Source: Naganishia liquefaciens
Lineage: Eukaryota; Basidiomycota; Tremellomycetes; Filobasidiales; Filobasidiaceae
Direction of reading: 5' to 3'
Length of the DNA: 64,000 nucleotides
Assembly: GCA_013423385.1 (NCBI GenBank)
Contig: BLZA01000032.1
Coordinates: 701,595-765,594 of the forward strand
In this document: positions 23,869-34,200 of the stretch, piece after piece
Layout of the letters: each line of letters begins with the position of its first letter
How positions within the stretch are numbered: the stretch's first letter is position 1
Position numbers and translations under genes: made by a program
The notes under the pieces: generated by a model
Seen by the model: only the letters and a program-made list of their open reading frames with translations
The model's database searches: none
What the model was told of the DNA's origin: nothing

Positions 23869-24462
23869 TTGAAGCTCAGCAATGTTCCAGTGCCAGACCC
23901 AAGGGACAACGTCTCGCTCCTCTCGAGCTCTTCAGCCGAAACTCTGGTCGAAAATGACTTGGATTCTGCGCACTCAGGGGAACCGTCCGTGTCGAACACG
24001 CAACTTGAAGAGGCCGGCTTTCGGCAACTTTATGTGGGCAGGCTTCAGCCAACGCTACACAAAGCCAGTTTCAAGACAAGCTACCACTCGAGTCATTATG
24101 GCATCGTCTCTCTGCTCCTGAAGAATCTTGCAAAGCTGCAGTCGTTGCAATATGCGGAGGAGGAGTCGCTTCAATTCCAGCTCTTCGTCTACGCAGCTTT
24201 TTGCTATTGGATTGTGAAATCCAAAGTTTTCACTGACTCTTCCCTGACTGCTGCAGCAATGGGGATGTCTTGGAATTTTAGAGCTGAAAATTTAGCTCTA
24301 ATCCTGGGACAGTATTCAGTCGAACAGCTGATTGAGCAGGGGGATCGTTATCTAGCTTCTGCGGCTCCTTCAACATCCTTGGTAAAAACGCTGAAGGGCA
24401 AGTTCGCGAAGAAGGAAGATGCATCGGACGCGGAATTTCGAAAGGAGATCACCGACGACTGA
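23869..24462 (+). CDS. Hypothetical protein, main exon (start unresolved)
   Basis: I do not recognise this protein. A clean open frame of about 197 codons ends at TGA 24460-24462. It has no ATG near its 5' end and is preceded by an acceptor-like TAGACAG, so at least one upstream coding exon is missing from the model. The product is Ser/Glu-rich at first (about 45 residues), then helical: GIVSLLLKNLAKLQSL, a mildly hydrophobic stretch (FQLFVYAAFCYWIV) and a basic, Lys-rich C-terminus. No close relative was found in the window. Confidence 0.5.
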   Translation: MKLSNVPVPDPRDNVSLLSSSSAETLVENDLDSAHSGEPSVSNTQLEEAGFRQLYVGRLQPTLHKASFKTSYHSSHYGIVSLLLKNLAKLQSLQYAEEESLQFQLFVYAAFCYWIVKSKVFTDSSLTAAAMGMSWNFRAENLALILGQYSVEQLIEQGDRYLASAAPSTSLVKTLKGKFAKKEDASDAEFRKEITDD

Positions 24463-25288
24463 AAGAAGTTGAGAAAATTGCTCGAAGGTGTAAGTCAGCG
24501 GGTTGCGACCGACTCTTATGACCAATACCAGCCATCTTGGTGACATGCACAGCTTTACTGATTACCTTGGCAGCTCCCACACGCACGAGTATAACTCGTT
24601 TCGCTTCTGTAGATGGACTCTTGGACGTGAGTATAGCGAGCTGTTAGGGAAGAGGTCCCAGAACCTGCCACAGACGCTCGGACATAGTCCGCATGTATCG
24701 TTTCGAAGAGGAACGTTATCACAAATTCACAATGAGCCACCCGCTAATCCGAGTCTGCGCTATCACGATCTGTCGGACTCTGTCGCCATCGCTGTGCTTT
24801 GCTACGCAATGGCAGACCTGCCAAGGGAGATGCAGGTCCAGTTAGCCATATAGAATCTTCGAAAGTTCGAAGTGGTTGGAATCGGCGTGACGCTGTTGAA
24901 AGCTCTTTAATGCCCTTACAATCACTGGCCGAGCAGATCCCACGATAAGATATCGGCTCAGTAACATAAGTGGAGGTGGGCTCTCACTGTGATCAAGCAT
25001 ATGGGTCTTCTACTGATGTCACCAGGGCGTCAACGTCACGGTCTTGCTCTGAGTGCGTGACTAGAAGATTCGGAGCCCAGTTGAGCCTGACTAAACTCAA
25101 TTGTTCTGGACGTTCGAAAGTCAGAGTTTAGCTTGAAGTGGGGAGTCGGTTTAAGTGTAATCCTTTAGTGGGCTACTACCAAGCAGGGAGTCCCTTCCCA
25201 GCTATGCATTCATTCAACGGACAATGCACAAGGCGAGGTGTATCTGTACATTGGATTCCTTCGGTCCCCAGCGATCCCCTTCTCCTCT
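24463..25288. other. Intergenic between two convergent hypothetical genes
   Basis: Nothing convincing. An open stretch at about 24503-24853 has some coding-like composition but no motif and no good splice sites. Confidence 0.45.
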
Positions 25289-25858
25289 CTATCGACTACA
25301 TCGGCCCTGCTCCCCTCTCATCTGCTCGATGACATCGATACCCTTTTGCCCCACGGTTTCCAACACCTGATTGACGAGATTTTCCTCATTCTTCCTCTTG
25401 GTCCAGGTATTCGCTCTTCGAATGTTGTGAAGCTCTCGAGCCCTTTTTAACATTTTCGCAAATTTCTCCTGGCCATCGGGACTTCTAACCAGATCAGAGA
25501 TGTCCTCCGGGACTTCGTCACGTTCCACAGCTTCTCTGCCCCATTTCTCAAGTGTGAACTGGAGGACCTTCTTTGCCTTGGAATCACCAGAAAACCTTTC
25601 ACAAAGAGAAAGAACATCCTGTTCGTGCTCGAAATGCAGCGAATGATGCTTGCACAGCTCACGCAGACTTTCCTCGATGGCTCTCGGATCGATAATGACC
25701 GAGCTTCCGTTCTTCATCGACTTTACCGAATCCAGACAGGCTAACCACTCCCACTTAGACTTCATATAGCTGGCATTGGTTGGAGCCTGCGATAAGAGCT
25801 CTTCATATTCAGTTTGCACGGAGCTAAGAGTGCTTGCAGCATTCGAAGTGATAGACAT
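25289..25858 (-). CDS. Hypothetical helical protein, 189 residues
   Basis: Unrecognised single-exon gene with ATG at 25858 and TGA at 25289-25291. The product is charged and predicted mostly helical, with heptad-like stretches (VQTEYEELLSQ near the N-terminus, AKMLKRARELHNIRRANTW near the C-terminus). There is no signal peptide or membrane segment. It lies tail to tail with another unrecognised gene, and the two proteins are not visibly similar. Confidence 0.6.
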   Translation of the reverse strand: MSITSNAASTLSSVQTEYEELLSQAPTNASYMKSKWEWLACLDSVKSMKNGSSVIIDPRAIEESLRELCKHHSLHFEHEQDVLSLCERFSGDSKAKKVLQFTLEKWGREAVERDEVPEDISDLVRSPDGQEKFAKMLKRARELHNIRRANTWTKRKNEENLVNQVLETVGQKGIDVIEQMRGEQGRCSR

Positions 25859-26793
25859 TGTCCTGATGAGCAAGCGGAGATGAGTTGTATGCGCTGTGAC
25901 AGGTTTGAAGTCAAGATGAGGGGCACAAGCGAAAGGGGGGGGGGGAGGGTAATGCCTGAGTACCTCTGTCTCGGATATTTATAGGTAAGAAAGGTCGACG
26001 GCCTTAGCTCTCATGATGCAAAAAGGGACAAGGGATGGCGCTCAAACAATCGCAGCTCAGGACTTTGTTGCAGCACTTGTGGTTGTCCTCCTTTCTGAAT
26101 CGAGAAAAAGGCGGTTGACGCGTATTCAAAGTCCTTTGCATTACCAAGTGGTTCGCCCTGGCCAGCCTGAGCGCTCGTTTATCGCATCTGACGAGAAAGC
26201 AGATGCAAAGGTAGAAAGGTAGCTCTTGATGATTGGAGCGGACAGGAAATTTCCCCTTTTGCCGAGAGCAAAGTTAGGTCCTGTGAGGAATTCTGAGATC
26301 TGTACGAGAAGCTCGTGATCTGGTTTTTGGTTCGCACATAAAACTCGCGGTTTTGGAAGATAGAAGCTAGTATCAGCTATTTGATTGGCTTTATGCTGTC
26401 AGCGAGGATGCTTGTAGTGTACTGAAATGTCGAGGAGCTGTCGGAAACCGTCATTAGGTATGATAGACACTCCTCTTCATGCCGGATCACCATCAGCCAT
26501 TCGTATATCGAAACCCTTCACTTCTTGAGCTGATAATTTTTCGGCACGTACCCTCTTACCAATATGCCTGCCTCTGAAGCTGCGACTACGATGGGACAGA
26601 GATTGATCAATGAGCCGAGTTGGAAGGGATCATGAATGATTTATATGTGTGTATAGAGAGAGATCGTGCAAACCCCCTTCCGATCGAGACACGAACCCCC
26701 ACGATTCAACGGCCAACGCCGTTTCTGAAATTTATGTCGTCCCCCCCTCCTCATCGTCAACGGCTCAGTGACCTGTGCGGACTCGATTCAGCC
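25859..26793. other. Intergenic, poly-G tract
   Basis: No supported gene in about 930 bases. A G-run of about 12 lies at 25937-25948. It should contain promoters for both flanking divergent genes. Confidence 0.5.
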
Positions 26794-27172
26794 ATGTCAG
26801 GTATGTCTTGCTGCAGCTCATGCATAATCGAGAGCTCAAGTTTTCCCCACAGACATCAAAGCTCAGCTCGCCGAGCTCGCCGCGCGACAATCAGGCGGAA
26901 AGACAAGCGACCCGGCAGCCGTCCAAGGCGTCTCGAAGCTCAACGCCAAGGTTCCCGCGATCGCTGGACAGGATGAGAAAAAGATGGATGGCAAGGGAAA
27001 GGGAAAGAAGTCGTCGGCGAGGCAGAAGCAGCGGGCGGAAAAGTTGAAGGAACGGGCGATGGATTTGGGGGGAAAGTTGGAAAAGAAGGTGGCGGCCAAG
27101 GAGGGAAGGAAGGTGAGTTTTTTCTTCGGATATGGTGGATTGTCGTGCTTGGATGGTCAGGAGGGGACGTGA
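26794..27172 (+). CDS. Small lysine-rich protein, 92 residues
   Basis: Three exons: 26794-26800 (ATG TCA G only), 26853-27112 and 27161-27172 (the last three residues and stop). Both introns are GT..AG and in phase. The product starts with IKAQLAELAARQSGG, a short amphipathic helix, followed by a Lys/Arg/Ala-rich helix (KGKGKKSSARQKQRAEKLKE, then MDLGGKLEKKVAAKEGRK). The basic composition suggests a nucleic-acid-binding or ribosome-biogenesis role, but no family was recognised. The tiny first and last exons make this gene easy to miss. Confidence 0.6.
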
Positions 27173-28621
27173 TCTTCTACGAATCAAGGATGTCGCTGAC
27201 GAACGGCCATGATGTGAAACGGAGCGACGGAAGCGTACACCACCAGGTTGAATGAAGCAGTATGGGCAGTATTATAGCAATGCTGCACCACCTTTGCGAT
27301 GCGATGCCATCAGCCATAGCACTAGGGCTTGCAAGTGATGAACAGCATGAATCAGGAGAGCGATGCTCCGGATAGCGAATGGCGAGAAACACACAAGGCG
27401 GTCAAAGACGGCCATCGATCAACCTGCCATGTGTCATGGGGTACCCGACTCAGGGTGATTTGCGTTGATATTGACGACGTGCAGTCGAGAATTCTGACGA
27501 TCATGTCGGCCACGGTTGTCGAGCGGTGTATGATACCTTGCCGAGCCGAAAGCGTCCACCAAAAAAAATCAGTCGTCATTTTCCCGGAGGGATTTTGACG
27601 TCTTCCTTTGCGGCGGAAGCCTCTTGCGATGCTTCTCGCTTCGCATGCTTCATCTCGGGCGACATTACAAATTCTCGTGGTCACAGACGGTTCGGGTATT
27701 GCAGGCAGAACGACATGACGGTGCCAGACGAGATGGACCTCTCGGGATGCCTACCGGTTGCATGTCAGGTGATCGGCTGCAAGAGTCATGAGGTCTTGTC
27801 CGCCCCGGGCAAGAAACCCGTCCATAGTCGGGTGACAGGCAACGATGTGACGGGTCCGTGGATCACTCGGCTTCTGGACGAGACGCCCGCACACGACAAC
27901 TTCCTTTTTTCGCAGTACCGAGCGAACGCTAACGCTCAGACTTGTCCCTTTCCACAGGCTCGACGAGATCGCGCAAAGAAGGCATGGGAATAAATCTACT
28001 TTAGACACCGGGGAAACCGCTCGAGATGCGGACTCCCATCAGAGGGGAAACGAGGCATGCGACCAGCAGGGTTGGCCGAGGTTCGGGTTTATGCGACCAG
28101 GGCAGCGAGGCATGAAGTGTCGGGCAGCTGGTGTTGGCAGGCCTAATGGGGTATCCCGCCGTGCGGATGGGATGCGTCCCGTACAATCGAGGGAGGGCTC
28201 GAGCGGCGAGTGGATCGCCCGCGGCTTGCGGGACATTTGCGCTGCCATGCGATGTGTGAGAATTGTTGGAGACGCCTGGAAAATGTCGTTGTATGAACAA
28301 GCTGTACACTGTGTCAATTCGATAGATGCGAAGCCTTTGAGCGGCATGCGCGCGCGCGCGCGCGCGTGCGTTACATTGCATCGTGCGGCTGGTGGAGTAT
28401 GTTCTATGTTTGGGTGCGTTGATACAACTGGGATAATCTTGTACAGTGGTGGGAATCTCGAACATGCTGGTGATGGATTCGGTTTTCTAAAGCGAATGCT
28501 GGTAGCAGAGTGGATGCCCACAGTGTCTTGAAAGGGATGCCCGCCGTCATCTTTGTGTCTCGTCGACGGTCCTTGTCCGGAACCGCTTGATAAACGTATC
28601 AGCCTTTCAACGCAAACACCA
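27173..28621. other. Intergenic, no gene assigned
   Basis: About 1.4 kb. Open frames exist on both strands (for example 27526-27993 plus, 28001-28465 minus) but start at non-ATG codons or overlap each other and show no motif. It contains a perfect GC dinucleotide run at 28348-28366. Confidence 0.45.
28348..28366. repeat. (GC)n dinucleotide run
   Basis: Nineteen bases of strict G/C alternation, a sequence type prone to Z-DNA. Confidence 0.95.
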
Positions 28622-29258
28622 TCAGCTATCGCCCACCCCATCGTCAAAGAGTCTCAACGGCACCTTGGCATCTAATACAGACCACCTGACACCCTGTTTC
28701 CCATTCAGCACCAAGAGGATCCGTCCCGTCGTATCTTCCTGCGAGGGCAAGGGCGTCGTTTCGTCCGGCGGGAGACGACGGGAGAGGGTGTCGGGGGATG
28801 ATATGCGCGGGGCGGGCACGATGAGCGGGATGATGAGGATTTTGCCGATCTATAGGTGGGTTGAAGGAAGTGAGTGAGATGAGAGGAGAGGAGAGGGGGA
28901 AAGACTGTGGACTCACGTCACATTGGAGTCTGACGCGCTCGGTATCCTTGCCGCCTTGCTCGATATGATCCTTCCATTCCTTGTTGGCCATCCCGCGCAA
29001 CGTTCTTCTCCACTCTGGCATACTCAAATCCGGCTCCACATCATCTTCTTGCTCCACCTCATCCTCTTCATCCTGCGCATCATCCTCGGCCGCATCTGGC
29101 CGCTCGAGGGATTCATCCCAGTCCGGATCGTACGTGCTTCCACTGACGTACAGCACGCCCTGTACCGAGGTGAGGAGGCCGGTGTGCGGGCCATCGTCGG
29201 CGGAGGCGGTGAGGACCGAGTGGAGGGAGGCGCGGAGGTGGGAGGGAATGAGGAACAT
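28622..29258 (-). CDS. Putative Roadblock/LC7-like protein (Ragulator LAMTOR-like)
   Basis: Two exons, 28917-29258 and 28622-28849, give 189 residues. The N-terminal SVLTASADDGPHTGLLTSVQ and GVLYVSGS resemble the first helix and strands of a Roadblock fold. An acidic Asp/Glu-rich insertion (about residues 45-75) follows. The C-terminal part has ILLVLNGKQGVRWSVLDAKV, like the strand-helix end of LC7 proteins. If correct, it would act in a vacuolar/lysosomal Rag-GTPase scaffold for TORC1 signalling. The assignment rests on pattern only; another small scaffolding protein is possible. Confidence 0.5.
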
Positions 29259-29637
29259 GGCGGTGGTGGTGCAATGGGATGGGGTTGGGGGGTTGTTTGT
29301 GTGGGACGAGGGGGATGAATCAAGTGGCCGCGGGATGACTCATCCGCCGCGGGCGCACCCCAAGCCACTCAGTCGCCCCTCGAGTGCCTCACCGAGCGTT
29401 ACGTTTCAACAGGATGGGTGTGTTTATCGGTTGGCAATATGCTGGAGTCATCCGATGGAATTGTCCAGAACTAGTATATATGATGTACGCCTTGGTACAA
29501 CTAGAAATATCAAACCCGGGCGCGTCGACTGGAAGCAGCCAACGCCGCCGCGCGATGACTAGATACACGGGATCTCACAGAAAAAGCAAAATAGTCGGAG
29601 ATGGGGGAGAGACGAGATGGATGCTTCGACATCAAGG
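29259..29637. other. Intergenic
   Basis: No gene seen between the LC7-like gene start and the stop of the low-complexity gene. Confidence 0.5.
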
Positions 29638-30813
29638 TTAATAGCCATTTCCAGAACCCGAAGGAGCGCCCCACGGGCGGCCATCTCCCGCAGGGGGCTG
29701 GCCGGCAGCTGCTTCCCAGGCTGAAGGCACGTTCGCGTTGTGAGAATAGGCATCCGTAAAAGCTGTAGGAGAGGAATAGTAGGATTGATCGGTTTGATGA
29801 GGCGGAGCAGGCGGAGCCCAGCTCTGTGACCCATAGCCCGAGGGATAGTACGAGTAATTAGCAGAAGGCTTGACCGAGTTGGCCGGGTAACCCTGTTGCA
29901 CGCTGCCATACGAGGCATTCGACGCATACATGGACTCGTGAGAATCGAACTGATATGGGGGATTGTTGTCGGCCGAGAAGATGTCCGATGGCTATCTGCT
30001 TGTAAGCCAATGTTCGCGCAAGAAACACATATCAAACGGTAGGGCGGCTCACCTCGTTGTAGCCGGGGTACGCGCTCGCTGCTGTTCACAAAACATTCAA
30101 TATACAATCAGCCGCGATAGACTTCCCTGACGGAGAGCAAAGATCGTCCTGAACTGCTTACCCGAATTTGCAAAAGCGGAATTTGGCTGAGGGCATAGAA
30201 TATGTCCAGAAAAGTTCGGATTTGTGGCGGAGGCGTTCACATGCTGTTGAGAGTAGTTACCATAACCCGCCGATTGCGAAGGGTCGGATGAGTTCGAACT
30301 CACAGAGGCATGAGGGAGATGACCATAAGCTGTTCATAAGCAGATCATCAGTATCCTTACATGTTTTTCTCGTCATCTAACCAGTACTTGCCCCCACTGT
30401 TCTGTCCTGATTGCTGCGGGTAGCCATAGCCAGAGGGTCCTGGCGAGTCAACGACATCGATCGATTGAACACGAGCGATCGTCCGTACATGTTTCCAGCG
30501 AGATGAAAGTATCAGCTGATGCAAAAGTCGAGACTCCCTTCGAGCAAGACGAAGTTGAATTGGACAAGGATGACTGACCTTGTCCACCCGCTCCAACGGA
30601 CGCGAGCACAGAGGGGCTGTTCGCCGCGCTATGGGTTCCTCCCGGCTTCGTATCGGGCAGCATCATGCCAGCAATGAGATTGTGCGCCATCTGGACAAAG
30701 CTTCCACCGTTGAATCCGGCCGCACGGCAAGAAGTACATTTCCCACATCTTAGATTTTGATTTCGGAGCGTGGTAACTTTGCAATCGGATTGCCCTGGAG
30801 CACCTGGAGGCAT
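29638..30813 (-). CDS. Low-complexity Q/G/S/Y-rich hypothetical protein
   Basis: ATG at 30811-30813, stop TAA at 29638-29640, probably five or more exons. The first exon carries a Cys cluster (SDCKVTTLRNQNLRCGKCTS followed by CR) that could bind zinc, then a linker rich in Gly, Ser and Ala. Later exons read GPSGYGYPQQSGQNSGGKYW, HASVSSNSSDPSQSAGYGNY and a final Tyr/Ser/Pro-rich tail ending PWGAPSGSGNGY. Such composition is typical of prion-like, phase-separating transcription or RNA factors; that is inference. The exact borders of the two short middle exons are uncertain, and I do not recognise the family. Confidence 0.5.
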
Positions 30814-31284
30814 CTTTCATAAAAGAACTGTTAATCTAGCAAGGATCGTAATATGCGCCGCCTCTTTAGCCGAAACTCTGTAGCCTTTATGGCTTCTGAG
30901 GCCCCAGTTTATATACTGCAGCATGTTACGCTCAGCGATGTCCCTTTGGCATTTCTCCATTCTGCTTAGGAAGGGCACAAAGGAAAACAGCTCAGAACTC
31001 AAGTATTATCATATTTTCAGTAAAGAATCTGCTCGAAGAGCTCCTTCGCCTGACTACCTGCAGACTCATTCTCCAATGTAATAGGCTCACCACACCAAGG
31101 TGCGTGCAAGTCCACCTAGCAAATAGAAAGCGGGTAAGATCCGCAAATAGTGTGTTTGTCTTGGCCGGGATTGGTTACTCAGAACGAACAGAGTCGTCCG
31201 ATATATGCTATACTGCAATCAAGCGGTAACCTGACATTTCCATGAAAAACAGTATAATGCAGTCTGCCTTCGCGCATCTTATTA
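30814..31284. other. Intergenic
   Basis: No supported gene between the MON2 stop and the low-complexity gene start. Confidence 0.5.
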
Positions 31285-34200
31285 TCAGAATCCCACGTCC
31301 TTGCTAATCGCCTTCAAGCACGCCTTGGCGACCGCCTTAGCGTCCACTTCGACAGCATCGTCCGACGAGTCGTCATCCTCGTACGGGGCCTCTCCCGCCT
31401 CTGTATGCGAGTTCTTGCTGTCCTTGGCGACGGTCGGTTGTCGATCATCACCCGTTGGGCCATTTCGTGTAGCGACCCAAATTTTGGGCAAGACCCCGGG
31501 ACCATCGTATGTGGCGATATCGAGCAAGATGGGATAAAGATGGAGGAGGTGGGCTCGTGGGGATGCCAGTAGTGCCTGCTTGATAGCTGAAGAACCAGCA
31601 TTTCCTGCTACGAGAAAAAATTAGTGCTGGGACAAAAGGAAGAGGCATTTACGTACTTTGACCCTGTGCTACGGCTCTCAATCCATCCTCCCAGACCTCC
31701 AAATCCAGCAGCCGCTGCAACACGTAGATCAATTCTTCCTCGCGCGCCCGCTCAAATGGCATTGCTCCTCGCAGCGGTAGATCCTCGAGCATTTCTATAA
31801 GGACCATCTTGCATCTAGTTACCAAGAGTGGCAGGAAGAACTCGGATGTACGTCGCGCCGATGCAGGATCCTCCACTAGATCCCAGAAGTCAGCGACGGT
31901 CAAGTGCTATACTCCGCAACGTACCTATTGAATGCCTCGAAGTCACGATAAACAACATATCGAAGCACCAGTAGTGAAGGGCCTCTCTCGGGAGGGTTTG
32001 GGCCGCTTCCGTCTCCGGATCTCTTGCCCAGAGCTGTGTTGTCGCATGCAGGATTTCTGCCAATGTTTGTAGCGTTGTGTCGTTCATTTGCGGATAACCC
32101 AGAATAGGTAGGAGGCTGGTCTCGAGCACTTGCAAGAAAGGGTAGTCAAGGGCTTCTTCCCTTTCACGTTCGGCAGGAGTCATGTCGAGAAGGTGGGAAC
32201 TATTCAGACTCGTGAGCAGTGCAAACGTAGAGACTCGGCAAGACATACCTGTCGGTCAACAGAGATGCCCGTACAATCTCAACAATTTGCTGCCATAATG
32301 CATCGTGTTGATCCCTCGAGAGATCTAACCCAGACTTGTTAGAATGTTCTTCAGCGGAAAAATAAGATTCTCACCTTTGGCGTTCGTCGCGATGGTCTTC
32401 GGGGCGTCTTGCAGTACTTTTGTTGCACATATCAATGCCTGAATGCTGATGGGTCAGTTGCGAACCGACCTGACGAGCGCCCGACTCACTGTCTGCCATA
32501 GCGGCGGATCTTCGCCAAATTTGCTTGATGGAGGACATTCATACCTCAGCTTGATCGGAAGTGCTAAAGCCTGAGGCAGGTAGGGTCAGGAAGCTGCGCC
32601 ACGCCTCAGATAAGAGACTTACTCCCATCAGACGCTCGAATGCGCCTGTCTCGTAGAGCGATGCCTCGTGCTGATACTTTGCGAAGACTGACGCTGCGAG
32701 TGGCATGGCCCCTTTGCTCAAGGCGATGAATGTAACCTGTTTCTTGACTTGCTTTTTGCTGTTGGCATATGGCATCGAGGTGTCAAGATACTCGAATGCG
32801 CCGATGAATGCAAGGGTAATGTATTCCGCGAGATCGCACACCAGGCTGGGTGTCGCTGATGTATAACCAGAGTCGGCACCCGCCTTGATGAAATTGATCG
32901 CGGACGTCTGTACCGGGGTCATGTTGTCAATATCGGCAGGATATGTCGGCGATCTGCTGTATGTAACCGCTTCCTTGACCAGGTTCAGGAGTATATCCGT
33001 ACGAGACGCCTCGACGATAGGGAACGCTGTCGTGATGTCCTCGGCGACCTGTATCAAGCTCGAGAGTGTCTCCTGGCTGTATGCAGAGTCCGAGGTTGCC
33101 GAATCGAGATGAGCATTGTTAACGAGACTGATTTTCATTTTGTCCACAGACTGCCAAAGCATTTCTTCCAAGTTGGCAGTTGACGAATCCTTAACGAGAG
33201 CGACAAGTTGACGGAACATAATCAAGCTGGCCGCACAAGACTTGTCACCTGCGCGACCGAAAAAGTCTATCGACAAGTCGGCGAGACGAGATATCGTTTG
33301 ACCGAAATCCTGCATGTTTGCCAGTTGTTTCTTGAAGTTCGCTAGTATCGTCGCGAAAGAATTGAAGGCAAGTGCGGTTGTATCCGCCCACAGCGATTGT
33401 GGATCATGAGTTGTGAATGGAATAGACTGGATGTCTTCTCGCGAGCTGTCAGAGACAGCTTCCGGACCCTGCTTGATTCTGTCAAACAGAGGAAAGAGGA
33501 TGCGATGCAGCACTGATGACCATGTGCCTTCGGGCAGCTTGTTGCCATGTAACTCTAGACACTTAAACAAGGTCTGGAGAGCGCTTGTCCGCACCTCGCT
33601 GCGATTGTCCGTGCCCAACACCAACAAGCAGTCGAGCAGTTTGAGCCAAAGGCGATCTCGAGCCTCGGACGGCAGATCCACAGCAGGCGATCGAACGGTA
33701 TCGGATACATTCCATATCAGGCCGATAGCTGATAGCGTGATGTTGACGTCGAGGCGTTGCTGGCCATATCTCTGAAGAGTATTGATAGCGCATTCCATGG
33801 CGGCCGCATCAAAGCTGAGCACGAAGTCGCTGCAGATCAGGTTGACGCTCGGGAATGCCGTTCTCAGCATTTGTGTTTGGCTTTTGCTAGATAGCACGGT
33901 GAGATCGAGAGGTGGCAGATCAGAGTTCCTTCGGCTTTTTAAAGAATTTTGATCTGAGACTGAAATAGGTTCGGTAAAGATGGAGCCGAGAATCTCGAAC
34001 ACAGACGGCCAGACCATTGTCAAGGCATGCCCGCAAGTTTCCAAAACGACTTGAAGTGTCTGAAGACCCGCGAGTCTGACATCGACATCCGCAAGACTGA
34101 CAGGCCCACTTTCTTTAGGCCGTATTTCTCGGCTAAGAACATCGAATAGCTGTCGTTCCACCTGTTTCGCATCTATCACTCCATCGGGATCCGAGACGGC

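Noticed and set aside
25289-25858. Kinship of this helical protein with the tandem pair at 48.6 and 50.6 kb
   Set aside because: Similar size and helical character only; no shared block such as the WNLxGxT motif.
27526-27993. 155-codon plus-strand frame
   Set aside because: Begins at a non-ATG codon, overlaps an equally long minus-strand frame, and shows no family feature.
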